64,000 bases of DNA from Rhodococcus jostii RHA1 (GCF_000014565.1 NC_008269.1:930001-994000), one strand, 5' to 3'; shown: positions 26,529 to 36,498, numbered from the stretch's first letter. Translations and numbers: made by a program. Notes: generated by a model from the sequence alone, not told the origin.

Positions 26529-27938
26529 CTACTGTCCCTGGTGGGGGGCGGCTGCGGTTCTTCCGGCTCGTCGACCGAAGAAGCTGCCGTCTCCCAGACT
26601 TGCACCACTCGCGTAGCCACCTGCACACACTCCAGAGGTGCAGCGCCCTGCCGCGAAGAGGCCGGGGATGGTTTCGCCCGAGACATGAAGAACTTCTGAA
26701 TCGACTGTCGTCTTCAAGCCGCCGAGTGTGAATCCCCCATCATTTCCCCGCAGGTCGTAGGCGGCGATCGGACCCATTCGGCCTTCTCGAAGAAGAACGG
26801 ATCGGACGAGGTTGCGGCGTGTTGGTTGAACAACTCGACCGTTGACCGCAATCCGCCGATCGGAAGCCCCATTTCCGATTCCAACTCTTCAACGGTCTCG
26901 CACACCCACGTGGGCATGCCGCGCATTACCGCGGTTGTCGACTCCGATTGCAGCGCCTCCTCGTACGAGCTTTCGTCGAGGACCAAAAACACGTCGCCGT
27001 TCTGGCGAAGGAGGGTCTCCTGTGCTATCCGGCTGGCGTAGGTGTCCTCGGCGATGTATCGCTGGCCACGCCCGTTGACGAGTATGCCGCGCGCCATCAG
27101 TTGTGGATCGCAGAGATCGCGACTTCTGCTGCGTCCATGTGTGCGGTGGCGGCACCCAGCGCTTGGCACATCTGGATGGATCGTCCAGCGGTGCTCTCGA
27201 TCGACGCCGCGGGCTTAACCCGCGATACGTGGAACGTGGTCTTGGAGCATCTCATCGTTGTACACGAAGCTGCCGGTGGCCAGGACGACACCGCGGCGGG
27301 CACGGATCGAGATGTCGACGCCGAGTGTCTGCACGCGGGTGTCGTACTGGGCCTTCACACCGAGGTCATGTGCGGTCTCAATCAACGGCTTCATCAGCAT
27401 GTATCCGCCGGCTTGCTCGCCCTCGGCCGCCGCTGCCTTCCGGGATAGATGTCCTCGTGGGGCAGGGGGATCAGCGCGTTGAACGGAGCGGAGTTCTCGC
27501 CTCCGGAGAACATCAGGCCTTCGCCGTGCGGTGGCTCCCATCCCGGCTCGCCCCCGAACGATTCGTCGAAAACGACGCCGGCATCGACCAGCCAATTGAA
27601 GTGGTCGACACTGCCGTCGCAGTAGACATCGATCTTGGCCTCATCGACGCCGGGACCGAGAGCGGCCTTCATGAACGCCTTCATATTCTCGACCGAATCG
27701 CTGAACCCCAGCGCCTGCAACGGAGTGCCGCCGCCGAGGTAGATGAATCCGCCCGACAAGGCGGCAGCGCCACCCCCGGCGCCGAGTCGCTCGAGCACCA
27801 GTACGTCGGCTCCGGCCCGGGCGGCCTCGATGGCGGCGGCGACACCGGCTACCCGAAGCCTGCCACCACGACATCCGCTTCGTAAGCCCAACTGTCGACG
27901 GCTGATGCCCTGACTGGCTTGAGTGTTGGATCTGCCAC
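26529..27938 (-). pseudogene. FAD-dependent ketosteroid dehydrogenase/fumarate reductase-type protein, frameshifted
   Basis: Reading from a GTG at 27936-27938 (VADPTLKPVRA), the pieces EADVVVAGFG, VAGVAAAIEAARAGADVLVLE, FNWLVDAGVVFDESFGG, RGVVLATGSFVYND, RYIAEDTYASRIAQETL and the C-terminal FAD loop PGLFAAGRCTSGVCAGGYAS lie in order but in different frames. At least five single-base changes (near 27857, 27445, 27210, 27110 and 26770) would give one chain of about 470 residues; most need one base added, often in a G run. This class includes 3-ketosteroid Delta1- and Delta4-dehydrogenases. Next upstream on the same strand, 115 bp away, is the old-yellow-enzyme gene. Confidence 0.8.
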
Positions 27939-28052
27939 CCGACTTCCTCGTTAAGGCTGTGGTCTCAGTAACCCATTGTGGCCCGCACGAGGCCACCGAA
28001 TCTCCCTCTCATTGGGATGATTGGTGCTGGAATGCGAGGACGTGCGGGGGTT

Positions 28053-29297
28053 TCACCCCACCTGGCCGGAGGCGGCGGCACGTTCGGTGATGTTCGTGGT
28101 CTTGGACGGGTTCTCCACTGGGGCAGGACGGAGTACACATCTGGTGTTCGTGAAAGTGGTCACCATGCACTTGTTGTTGTGGTTGCACAATGAGCGGGTC
28201 GCCGAGTCGGCTGCGATCCGGTTGATCAGGTCTGGTTCGCGCAGAAGCGCTCGTCCCATGGCGACGAAGTCGAATCCCGCTGACATTGCCTCGTCCATCG
28301 TCTGCCGGTTCGTGACGCCGCCCAGCAAGATCATCGGCATCGATACGGCTGACCGGATCTGCAGCGCATCCTGCATGAGATAGCCATCGGCGTAGGGGTA
28401 TTCGCGCAGCACGTGCTTTCCGACCAGCTTGACGCCGGTTCGAACCGGTTCGGGAAGGGCAGCCGCGAAGTCGTTGATCGGTGAGTCACCTTTGAACAGG
28501 TACATCGGGTTCAGCAGCGAACTACCCGCCGTCATCTCAAGGGCATCAGCGTTACCGGACTGCTCGATCCACTGAGCCACCTGCATCGCCTCGTCCAGCC
28601 AGAAGCCTCCGGGTACGCCGTCGTCCATGTTCAGCTTCACCACTATCGCGAGCCGATCCTGTGCAGCTTCGCGAACGGCATCGAGGATTCGTAGTCCGAG
28701 ACGGGCACGGTTGGCGAGTGAGCCGCCATACTCGTCTTTTCGACGATTGATGTTCGGGCTGAGGAACGAGCTGGCCAGGTAGTTGTGACCGAGGTGGACT
28801 TCCACGGCATCGAATCCGGTGTCGATCGCCATCCGCGCGGCAGCGCCGTGGGCATCGATCACTCGTTCGATATCGTCCTTGGACGCCGCTCCTACCACTC
28901 GCAGGAACTGCTTGTTGAAATGACGGCTCGGCGCGATCGGTCGGGTCTTTGTCGACTTTCTGTTGTTCACCGGCCCTGAGTGACCGATTTGCGCCGAGAT
29001 GGCGGCACCTTCTTCGTGGACGCTGTCGGTCAACCGTTGCAATCCGGGCACGGCTTCCGGGCGCCAGAGGATCTGATGGTGATCTGTGCGGCCGTCGGGC
29101 GCGACCGCGCAGTAAGCCACTGTGGTCATCGCGACACCGCCGCGAGCGTGCTCGACGTGGAAATCGATGAGCTGGTCGGTGACCAGACCATCGCGAGCCA
29201 TGTTCTCGTACGTTGCCGCCTTGACGGTGCGATTCCGCAGTTTCACCGGTCCCAGGGAGGCGGGTGCGAGGACGTCGTGATGGTTCAGCTGTGCCAT
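28053..29297 (-). CDS. Old yellow enzyme-family NADH:flavin oxidoreductase
   Basis: A 414-residue FMN TIM-barrel enzyme. Family marks: PVKLRNRTVKAATYENMA at residue 17, GLVTDQLIDFH, QIGHSG near 98, the His-x-x-Asn-type site in VHLGHNYLASSFLSP near 170 followed by RRKDEYGGS, and LLGGVTNRQTMDEAM near 330. The tail CNHNNKCMVTTF keeps Cys residues reminiscent of the Fe-S motif of 2,4-dienoyl-CoA reductases, but the C-terminal FAD domain of those enzymes is missing. It reduces an activated C=C bond (enone or enoate) with NAD(P)H. It is divergent from the TetR gene, with a palindromic operator in between. Confidence 0.88.
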   Translation of the reverse strand: MAQLNHHDVLAPASLGPVKLRNRTVKAATYENMARDGLVTDQLIDFHVEHARGGVAMTTVAYCAVAPDGRTDHHQILWRPEAVPGLQRLTDSVHEEGAAISAQIGHSGPVNNRKSTKTRPIAPSRHFNKQFLRVVGAASKDDIERVIDAHGAAARMAIDTGFDAVEVHLGHNYLASSFLSPNINRRKDEYGGSLANRARLGLRILDAVREAAQDRLAIVVKLNMDDGVPGGFWLDEAMQVAQWIEQSGNADALEMTAGSSLLNPMYLFKGDSPINDFAAALPEPVRTGVKLVGKHVLREYPYADGYLMQDALQIRSAVSMPMILLGGVTNRQTMDEAMSAGFDFVAMGRALLREPDLINRIAADSATRSLCNHNNKCMVTTFTNTRCVLRPAPVENPSKTTNITERAAASGQVG

Positions 29298-29343
29298 GAG
29301 GGATTCCTTACGGACGGAGGAGTGCAGGGAGAGGTTGCGCTAT

Positions 29344-29360
29344 ATGTCACATTGTGACAT
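29344..29360. promoter_or_regulatory. TetR-type operator between OYE and tetR
   Basis: ATGTCACATTGTGACAT is a perfect palindrome of two 8-base arms around one T. It lies in the 173-bp divergent gap between the OYE gene and the TetR-family regulator, the usual place for an autoregulated repressor site. Confidence 0.7.
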
Positions 29361-29470
29361 CTAGGCATACTATGACGACGCGGATTTCAAAGATTGGAGT
29401 CCGTGCAGGATACGAGCTGGGTATTCGTTACTCTCGTCTGCTGCAGCACAGATAACCAGGAGCGCCCGCG

Positions 29471-30079
29471 ATGACACAGAGCCGAAGGACGCTGACCGAG
29501 CGCCGCGCCGACGAACTGCGCCTGGCGATCGCGGAGGTCGCATTCGACATGTTCGTCGCCGACGGGAACACGTCGGCGACGGTGGAGCGCATCTCGCAGG
29601 CTGTGGGCATCGCGCCCCGAACCTTCTACCGTCACTTCGAGGTCAAAGAAGACGTTGTCCGCCCGATCTTCACGAAGAGTTCGGATGTCATCGTCGATGC
29701 GCTCGCGTCGACGGGTGAGGACGTGGCGCTGCTCGAGGGTCTCGTCGCCGCGTTTCTCTCCCAGATGGACGGCACTGCGCTGACTCCCGAGGCGCGGACA
29801 TTTTTGGGCCTGATGTTGACCACGCCGGCGTACAAGATCAGGTGGCTTGATGTCGATCCGCCTCTACGGCAGGCCGTCGCCGATCTGCTGGATCGCCGCC
29901 TCGGACTGAGCGCGGACCCCTACATCCACCTGTTGGCGGCAGACCTCATCGTGCACGCGGCTCGAGATGCCTTTCAGCATTGGGTGAGTTCCCAGGAGCG
30001 CGAACCCACCGAAGCGCTCCTCCGTCGAAGCTTCACCCTCATTCTCAAGGGTCTGGAACACGTCATACCCCGCACATAA
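29471..30079 (+). CDS. TetR-family transcriptional regulator
   Basis: A 202-residue repressor-type protein. The N-terminal helix-turn-helix reads AIAEVAFDMFVADGNTS, TVERISQAVGIAPRTFYRHF (residues 37-56), the standard TetR pattern; the C-terminal ligand-binding helices carry no close match I can name. The ATG at 29471 lies just after GGAG. It is transcribed away from the OYE gene and probably controls it, and perhaps the flavoprotein downstream of it, through the 17-bp palindrome at 29344. The effector is unknown, likely a pathway intermediate. Confidence 0.9.
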   Translation: MTQSRRTLTERRADELRLAIAEVAFDMFVADGNTSATVERISQAVGIAPRTFYRHFEVKEDVVRPIFTKSSDVIVDALASTGEDVALLEGLVAAFLSQMDGTALTPEARTFLGLMLTTPAYKIRWLDVDPPLRQAVADLLDRRLGLSADPYIHLLAADLIVHAARDAFQHWVSSQEREPTEALLRRSFTLILKGLEHVIPRT

Positions 30080-30133
30080 CGCCGTCTCCATTCGGTCTCG
30101 CTCCGCCCGGTGCCCCGATCACCGGCGGGGTGC

Positions 30134-32133
30134 TTACCGGTCGACGCTGGTGAAGATCAGGTCGTCCTTGTTCGGCTCGCGCAACCTCGTCCAGTAGTCC
30201 ACGAGTCGCCACGGGCAGGGGACGATCGGCCTACCCCTGCTGATTGCGGTAGTACCCCGTCACACCTTCGCCTGGATGAGCCCACACCGTCTGGTCGAGG
30301 GCCTCATCGACCTTCTCGTTGTACACGGTGAGTGCTTCGGGCTTGACGTCCATCGCCGAGAAGTCGTTCTCCACCAGATATTGGAGACACTCGACGATGT
30401 AGTGGACGCGCTCTTCGCTAGTGATGTTGTGTCCAGCACCGTGATTGGGTGCGGCGTTCGGGCCTGCCGTGACGAACAGGTTGGGAAAGCCCGAGACTTG
30501 GATGCCCAGATATGCGCGCGGATCCTGACCGTGGTCCCACTTGTCGGCCAGCTTCTTACCGTTACGCCCGGTGATGTCGATGAAGGACGCGTACTCGACC
30601 TTGAACCCGGTGGCCAGCACGATGACGTCCGCTTCGACGAACTCACCGCTACTCAGGCTAACCCCGCCGGGGTGCACGTGCTTCGGTGACGCGCGGTGTA
30701 GCGACACGTGGTCACGCTCGAGGGCCTCCAGAAAGCCCGGATCCTTCACGATGCGCTTCGCGTACGGCCGGATGCTCGGTGTCAGCTTTTCCCGGAGGTC
30801 CGGGCGGTCGGGCAACGTTTGTTCCAGATACTGCAACGACGTCTGCATGACCAGGTCGTTGACCGGTGAGACCGACAGATGCGTCGCAGCCCATTCCGGG
30901 TCGATGCGCGGCATCATGTACAGGTTGTTCTGAGGCAAGCCAGTAGGCTCTGAGCCGGAACCAATTCTGGAAGTACGGCAGGTGCCGCATTGCCCACTTC
31001 TCCCCGGACGGTACCTCGTGGACCACAGTTTTTCGGGCACGATCCAGTGCGGACTCCTCACGATCGCGTCGACAGTGGCGACGTCGTCCACGATGCTGGC
31101 GACGATCTGGACTGCCGTGCATCCGGTGCCGACGACGACCACCCGCTTGCCCGTCAGATCCAGCGACGGATCCCATTCCGCGGTGTGGACGACAGTGCCC
31201 TCGAAGGTGTCGAGGCCGGGAATGTCGGTCTTGTTGGGGGAGTTCAGAACCCGAAACCGGTGATCGCCGCAGAAGCCCTGTGGCGTGGAGTACTCCCGTC
31301 GGTGCGGCGTGTCACCACGGTCCACTTCTGGGCCGCCTCGTCCCATTCGGCCGTTACCACGGCCGTGGACAATTCGATGTTCTTGTAGAGGTCGTACTTC
31401 TCGGCGACGGCGTGCATGTAGTCGAGATACTCCGGGCCGGTGGGGTAGTACCGCGACCAGTCCGGGTTGAGCTCGAACGAATACGAGTAGTAGTGGCTGG
31501 GGGTGTCGACGGCAGCGCCGGGATACACGTTGCGCGACCACGTACCTCCGATGTCGTCACGCGACTCGAACACCCGGTAGCCGAACCCGGCCTCCCCCAG
31601 CTTGATCGCCGCGTTGAGGCCGATCATGCCCGCACCAATCACGATGACGCCGAGGTCGGCGGGCGGCTTCTTGGTAACCGGGACCCGCCGTTGGCCGATC
31701 TGGAATCCCGCTTGTTCCAGCAAAATGGGAACGAACTCTTCGGCGACGGTACCCGCGGTGCGCAGTGATGCCATCCGGCGGAACAACTCGGGATCCGGCA
31801 CGCCGAGAACCGCTGTCAGGTCGTTGGTCAGTACTTCGCGGGCACGCTTGCGGATCTCGGTGATCACCTCGGCCGGGAACTGTCCGGGCGGCGGCACCGC
31901 GCACCGCTCGAGGCACCGTAATGGGTGGTGGCTGCCTCTGCGTCGATCTTCAATGCATGCAGCGAAGCTGCCAGCTTCCCTTCGAACTCGTCGAGGAGGG
32001 ACAGGTCGCCCGCCACGTGGACCATCGACATCAACAGCGATCCGGGCTCGGCCTGGTCGATTGCCGACCGCAGATCTTCCGATCTCTCCTTGTCACCCAC
32101 GGTGAGGTCGATGACAGTGGACAGCGTGCTCAT
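30134..32133 (-). pseudogene. 4-hydroxyacetophenone-type Baeyer-Villiger monooxygenase, frameshifted
   Basis: From ATG 32131-32133 (MSTLSTVIDLTVGDK) the order is: N-terminal extension EDLRSAIDQAEPGSLLMSMV as in HAPMO-type BVMOs, FAD site VIVIGAGMIGLNAAIKLGE, GGTWSRNVYPGAAVDTP, the BVMO fingerprint FEGTVVHTAEWD, NADP site VVVVGTGCTAVQ, ATGF, and the end WRLVDYWTRLREPNKDD with TAA at 30134. Five or six single-base changes (near 31900, 31255, 31025, 30945 and 30235) are needed, several in homopolymers such as A5 at 31025 and G4 at 30235. Repaired length is about 665 residues, right for this class. It converts a ketone to an ester or lactone with NADPH and O2. Confidence 0.85.
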
Positions 32134-32183
32134 AGAATTCCTTCCGGTCGATTTCTCCACTATCCGTAACGATCTCGCGCCGC

Positions 32184-32212
32184 GCGTTGTGCTGATGCAC
32201 TCAGCACAACGC
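32184..32212. promoter_or_regulatory. 12-base inverted repeat upstream of the BVMO
   Basis: GCGTTGTGCTGA and TCAGCACAACGC are perfect arms around TGCAC. It lies between the NTF2-fold gene (ends 32276) and the BVMO start at 32133, both on the minus strand. It can be an operator or an intercistronic hairpin; there is no T-run. Confidence 0.6.
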
Positions 32213-32275
32213 ACCTTCGCTCGAGGCGTAAGGCACGTGTCCGCCCAACGGACGCTTCGCTGCGGTGTGGCGGCC

Positions 32276-32665
32276 TCATACGATTCGCACGTCATCAGGC
32301 GACCAATAGGCCTTGGCGGAGGTGATCAAACCCTCCGCGGTAAAGGTCATCACATCGAAGGGCTCGATCTCCACAACACCGTCGGGTGTGTATGTGCGTA
32401 CCCGGAAGTGGAAAGCCGCTGCACTACCGCTGTGGCGAAACCCGAGCAATTCGGTTTCTCTGCGGGCCTGGGTGAGCGGGCCGAAGAACTCAGCGATTGC
32501 ATCCCGACCGCGAACCGGGTCGGATCCCACCGGATCCTCGAGTGTTGCGCCGTCGGCGTAGAGGGCTGCGATCTCGGCTGATGACGAGGCTCGAGCGATT
32601 GCTTCGAGGTAGCGGGTCACTGCCGAGACGGCGATGTCGCGAGTGATCTCTGCGGTGTGGGTCAT
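32276..32665 (-). CDS. Ketosteroid isomerase-fold (SnoaL/NTF2-like) protein
   Basis: A 129-residue protein with the steroid Delta5-isomerase/SnoaL-like pattern: RYLEAIARASSSAEIAALYAD, then LEDPVGSDPVRGRDAIAEFF, which is the usual edge of the pocket, and HFRVRTYTPDGVVEIEPFDV. Asp residues that could act as acid/base (in LEDPVGSDP and EPFDVMTF) are in place, so double-bond isomerisation of a 3-ketosteroid-like substrate is plausible, though the fold is used for many roles. It is divergent from the KshB-type reductase gene and upstream of the BVMO on the same strand. Confidence 0.8.
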   Translation of the reverse strand: MTHTAEITRDIAVSAVTRYLEAIARASSSAEIAALYADGATLEDPVGSDPVRGRDAIAEFFGPLTQARRETELLGFRHSGSAAAFHFRVRTYTPDGVVEIEPFDVMTFTAEGLITSAKAYWSPDDVRIV

Positions 32666-32859
32666 TCGCCCGAAGATACGAGTGCTTCGAGGCGGTTACC
32701 ACAGCGATTCCTACTGAGCGGACCACCTCGGCTGACTGCTTCGTGGCGGCGCGTGAACGACCTGTCGGTTGCCTCCCAATGAACGGAACGGTCCACCTCC
32801 TCGGTTGAGCGCAACCCATATCTTGGGACGGTCGTTACCGAAAGCGAAATATTGAGGAC

Positions 32860-33951
32860 GTGGAAATGTATCCACAGCAGACGAGTGCAGCGGTCGGCGC
32901 CCGCAAGATGCGGGTAGTAGGTGTGGTGGAGGAGACCCACGACGCCCGCTCGATCTTGGTGGAGCCGCATCCCGAGCACATTGACGCATTCGACTATCGC
33001 CCCGGTCAATTCTTGACCGTCAGGGTTCCGGATGTGGGTTCGGGGACGGCGCGGTGTTACTCGCTGTCGAGTTCTCCGCACGTCGATTCGACCATGAAGT
33101 TCACCGTGAAGCGAGTCGCAGGGGGTCATGGGTCGAATTGGCTGTGCGACGAGATCGCATTGGGTGACGAACTCGAGGTGCTGCCGCCGGCTGGCACATT
33201 CACGGTCCGATCGCTGGATCAGTCAGTCGTCCTCGTTGCCGGTGGTAGCGGGATCACGCCAGTCATAGCTATCGCGAAATCCATCCTTCACGCCGGCACG
33301 GGAACGGTACTTCTGGTCTACGCCAACCGCGACGAGCGTTCGGTCATTTTCGGGGAGCAACTACGTGAACTCGGCGAGAGGTTCGGCAGTCGCTTCACGG
33401 TCATCCACGTGCTGGAGTCGGTGCAGGGTTACCTCACCGCTCCGGCGATGTCGAACCTGATCAGGCCCTTCACTGACCGAGCAGTGTATATCTGTGGGCC
33501 CGAGCCGCTGATGAAGCTCGTCAAAGCGGTGTGTTCGGCCGAGGGCATCGCACCATCACAGGTGATGACCGAACGATTCGTGTCGTTGAGTACCGACCCC
33601 TTCCGTAACCCGGTCGAAGACAAGCCGTCCACGTCGGACACGGGCGTCGAGGTCTCGGCGCAGGATGAGGCAGCCGCGGGTGACTGCACGGTGCACGTCT
33701 CGTTGGACGGGACCGAACGCACGGTGGCGTGGCCGCGGTCAAAGCGACTGCTCGACGCGCTGCTCGATGCGGGCGTCGAGGCACCGTTCTCCTGCCGCGA
33801 AGGTGCCTGCAGCGCGTGCGTGTGTTCACTGACCGAGGGCGAGGTGCGATTGGTGCGAAATGAGGTGCTGGAGGCCGATGACCTTGCCGACGGGTACATC
33901 CTTGCCTGTCAAGCAGAGGTCGTCACCGACCAGATATCGATCAAGTACTGA
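32860..33951 (+). CDS. kshB: KshB-type ferredoxin reductase with C-terminal [2Fe-2S] domain
   Basis: A 363-residue reductase. Order of parts: FAD domain with RCYSLSS at 65-71, NAD domain with GGSGITP at 128-134 and CGPEP at 212, a linker rich in Asp/Glu, and a plant-type ferredoxin domain with Cys312, Cys317, Cys320 and Cys350 (CREGACSACVC...ILACQ). This is the layout of KshB/HmpX-type reductases that feed Rieske oxygenases. Start is GTG 32860 or ATG 32866, both behind TGAGGA. It lies 134 bp upstream of the KshA gene in the same direction, so it should pass NADH electrons to that oxygenase. Orthology to chromosomal kshB is inferred from the pairing, not proven. Confidence 0.9.
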   Translation: MEMYPQQTSAAVGARKMRVVGVVEETHDARSILVEPHPEHIDAFDYRPGQFLTVRVPDVGSGTARCYSLSSSPHVDSTMKFTVKRVAGGHGSNWLCDEIALGDELEVLPPAGTFTVRSLDQSVVLVAGGSGITPVIAIAKSILHAGTGTVLLVYANRDERSVIFGEQLRELGERFGSRFTVIHVLESVQGYLTAPAMSNLIRPFTDRAVYICGPEPLMKLVKAVCSAEGIAPSQVMTERFVSLSTDPFRNPVEDKPSTSDTGVEVSAQDEAAAGDCTVHVSLDGTERTVAWPRSKRLLDALLDAGVEAPFSCREGACSACVCSLTEGEVRLVRNEVLEADDLADGYILACQAEVVTDQISIKY

Positions 33952-34085
33952 AGATTGGGTTGCTGTTTTGGTCTCCCATTCTGTGGGAGGAACCGAAGAT
34001 GTGGCATCGACGTGTTGAGACACTGATCACAGCTCAGTAGCACTCGATCTCTCTGGACGGCCAAGCCGAACGATCAGGAGAAATA

Positions 34086-35249
34086 ATGTCCGCTATACAG
34101 AACGGTACCGACGAAGTACGAGTCATCGACACCGGTGCCCCGCCGACGCGTTTTGCCAGGGGCTGGCATTGTTTGGGACTCGCGAGCGAGTTCAGCGATG
34201 GCAAGCCGCATCAGATCTCGGCCTTCGGTACCGAACTGGTGGTGTTCGCCGGCGAGGACGGGAAGCTGAACGTACTCAATGCATTTTGCCCACACATGGG
34301 CGGCAATCTCGCCGATGGCACCGTGAAGGGCGACACTATCGCCTGCCCGTTCCACGACTGGCGGTGGCGAGGAGACGGCAAGTGTGCCGACATTCCGTAT
34401 GCACGCCGGGTGCCGCCACTGGCGCGGACCAAGTCGTGGTTGACACTCGAGCGCAACGGACAGCTGTTCGTCTGGAACGATCCGCAGAATCGCAAGCCGC
34501 CGGCTGAGGTCACGATTCCCGAGATCTCGGTGTTCGGCGATGAGGGCTGGACCGACTGGGTATGGAACAAGCTCGAGGTCCGTGGTTCGCACTGCCGGGA
34601 AATCGTCGACAACGTCGTCGACATGGCCCATTTCTTCTATGTGCATTACGGCATGCCCACCTATTTCAAGAACGTTTTCGAAGGACACGTCGCCACGCAG
34701 GTGATGCGTTCGAAGCCGCGGGCCGATGCGGTGGATGTCAAACTCGGCACCAATTATGACACTGAAAGTGCCTCGGATGCATCATATTTCGGTCCGTCGT
34801 ACATGATCGACAAGCTGTGGACGGAGGGTGATGACAGCGGTGAACCCAACATCATGCTGATCAATTGCCACTACCCGATCTCCGCAGACTCCTTCATGCT
34901 GCAGTACGGCGTCATGGTGAAGAAGCCGGAAGGCGTTCCCGACGCCGTGGCGAACGGTATCGCAGCGCAGGTGGCAGCCGGGGTGGCGATCGGATTCGAG
35001 CAGGACGTAGAGATTTGGAAGAAGAAGTCGAGTATCGACAATCCGCTCTTGTCGGAGGAGGACGGTCCCGTCTATCAACTGCGCCGCTGGTACGAGCAGT
35101 TCTACGTCGATGTCGAGGATATCAACCCGGAGATGACGAACCGCTTCGAGTTCGAGATCGACACCGACCGGGCGCTGAAGAACTGGCAGGTCGAAGTCGA
35201 TGCCAACCTCGCGGCCGGTCGTAGCGCAATCCCCAGTCCGGTCTCTTAA
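34086..35249 (+). CDS. kshA: KshA-type Rieske oxygenase (3-ketosteroid 9alpha-hydroxylase component)
   Basis: A 387-residue Rieske non-heme oxygenase closely following the KshA pattern from start (PTRFARGWHCLGLA) to end (YQLRRWYEQFYVDVEDI). Rieske ligands are Cys68, His70, Cys87 and His90 (CPHMGG, CPFHDWRW). The mononuclear iron site is His182 and His187 in NVVDMAHFFYVHYG, with Asp307 in GFEQDVEIW as third ligand. KshA hydroxylates C9 of 3-ketosteroids; together with a Delta1-dehydrogenase this opens ring B. AGGAGAA precedes the ATG. It begins the run KshA, HsaA, HsaC (gaps of 22 and 45 bp), clearly an operon. The exact substrate may be a steroid side-chain variant. Confidence 0.95.
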   Translation: MSAIQNGTDEVRVIDTGAPPTRFARGWHCLGLASEFSDGKPHQISAFGTELVVFAGEDGKLNVLNAFCPHMGGNLADGTVKGDTIACPFHDWRWRGDGKCADIPYARRVPPLARTKSWLTLERNGQLFVWNDPQNRKPPAEVTIPEISVFGDEGWTDWVWNKLEVRGSHCREIVDNVVDMAHFFYVHYGMPTYFKNVFEGHVATQVMRSKPRADAVDVKLGTNYDTESASDASYFGPSYMIDKLWTEGDDSGEPNIMLINCHYPISADSFMLQYGVMVKKPEGVPDAVANGIAAQVAAGVAIGFEQDVEIWKKKSSIDNPLLSEEDGPVYQLRRWYEQFYVDVEDINPEMTNRFEFEIDTDRALKNWQVEVDANLAAGRSAIPSPVS

Positions 35250-35271
35250 TCCACGAACACAAGGAATCAGT

Positions 35272-36453
35272 ATGAGTAACCGAGTACTCGACAACATCGT
35301 TGCGATTGCCGACGACATCAGGGCGCAAGCGGACGAAGCCGAATCCATCGGTCGCCTGCCAGATGAGATGGCAAAGGGCATGAAGCATGCAGGTGTTATC
35401 CGGATGCTGGCGCGCAAGAAGTACGACGGGTTCGAGTCACATCCTCGGGAGTTCGCCGAGACGGTAATGAAGACCGCCAGCATCTACGGTTCCGCAGGCT
35501 GGGTCGCCGGGATCGTCGGCGTACACCCCTGGCAGTTGGCCATGGCGGATCCCCGCGTGCAGGAGGAGGTCCTCGGCACCGACAGCGATACGTGGCAGGC
35601 GTCGCCGTACATGCCCGGCGGTATCGCCCTTCCGGTGGACGGCGGATACATCATGTCCGGGCGGTGGCAGTTCTCCTCTGGCACCGACCATTGCGACTGG
35701 ATCTTCCTCGGTGCCATGGTCGGAGACAAGGAGGGCAAGCCGCTGATGCCGCCGCAGTCGCTGCACGTGATCCTGCCCCGTGCGGATTACGAGATCGTCC
35801 CTGACAGTTGGGATGTGGTGGGGCTGCGCGGCACCGGGAGCAAAGACATCATCGTCAAGGAGAAGTTCATTCCCGACTATCGGGTTATGGATGGCAATGG
35901 CGTTATCGATGGAACGGTCGCGAAAAACTACGGCGTCACTGAGACGCTGTACAAGATGCCCTGGTCGACAATGTTCCCCCTTGGCATCACTTCGGCCACG
36001 ATCGGCATCGCAGAGGGTGTGCTGGCCGCCGGCATCGCCTATCAGCGGGAGCGAATCGGAGCGACGGGCACGGCCATCAAGGACGATCCCTACACCCTCT
36101 ATTCTCTTGGCGAGGCCGCGGCCGAGATCGATGCCGCGCGGCAGCAGCTGCTGGGCAACGTGGACCGGATCTGGGATCTGGTGGACGCCGGCAAAGAGGT
36201 CGACTTCGCACAGCGTGCCGAAGGACGGCGCAACCAGACGCGGGCGGCGTGGCGTGCCGTTCGAGCCGCCGACGAGATCTTTGATCGCTCCGGAGGCAAT
36301 GCCCTGCGAATGGACAATCCACTGCAGCGGTTCTGGCGGGACGCTCATGCTGGACTGCACCACGCGATCCACGTGACCAACACGGTCTACCACGCCGCTG
36401 CCCTGAGCTCGCTGGGCCCAGATCCGCAGGGGCCGCTGCGGGTGATGATCTGA
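35272..36453 (+). CDS. hsaA: HsaA-type flavin-dependent monooxygenase
   Basis: A 393-residue protein of the acyl-CoA-dehydrogenase-fold group D monooxygenases. SAGWVAGIVGVHPWQLAM near residue 75, GRWQFSSGTDHCDW near 130 and the C-terminal flavin/substrate segment GGNALRMDNPLQRFWRD near 340 are characteristic of HsaA/HpaB-like enzymes. With reduced FMN or FAD from an HsaB-type reductase it would hydroxylate 3-HSA, the phenol made after ring B opening, to the catechol. Start at ATG 35272 behind AAGGA; the overlapping longer frame is not used. The matching HsaB gene is not adjacent but 5.9 kb downstream at 42334. Confidence 0.92.
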   Translation: MSNRVLDNIVAIADDIRAQADEAESIGRLPDEMAKGMKHAGVIRMLARKKYDGFESHPREFAETVMKTASIYGSAGWVAGIVGVHPWQLAMADPRVQEEVLGTDSDTWQASPYMPGGIALPVDGGYIMSGRWQFSSGTDHCDWIFLGAMVGDKEGKPLMPPQSLHVILPRADYEIVPDSWDVVGLRGTGSKDIIVKEKFIPDYRVMDGNGVIDGTVAKNYGVTETLYKMPWSTMFPLGITSATIGIAEGVLAAGIAYQRERIGATGTAIKDDPYTLYSLGEAAAEIDAARQQLLGNVDRIWDLVDAGKEVDFAQRAEGRRNQTRAAWRAVRAADEIFDRSGGNALRMDNPLQRFWRDAHAGLHHAIHVTNTVYHAAALSSLGPDPQGPLRVMI

Positions 36454-36498
36454 CGGCATCCCGACGTCACCAACGGTATCGAACAGAAGTGAGGAATC

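Noticed and set aside
30107..30125. CCGGTG/CACCGG hairpin between tetR and the BVMO
   Set aside because: Only six paired bases and no T-run; position is suitable but the signal is too weak to list.
33952..34085. KstR operator in front of kshA
   Set aside because: No site with the paired AAC/GTT arms of the known KstR motif was seen; an ACGTGTT half alone is not enough.
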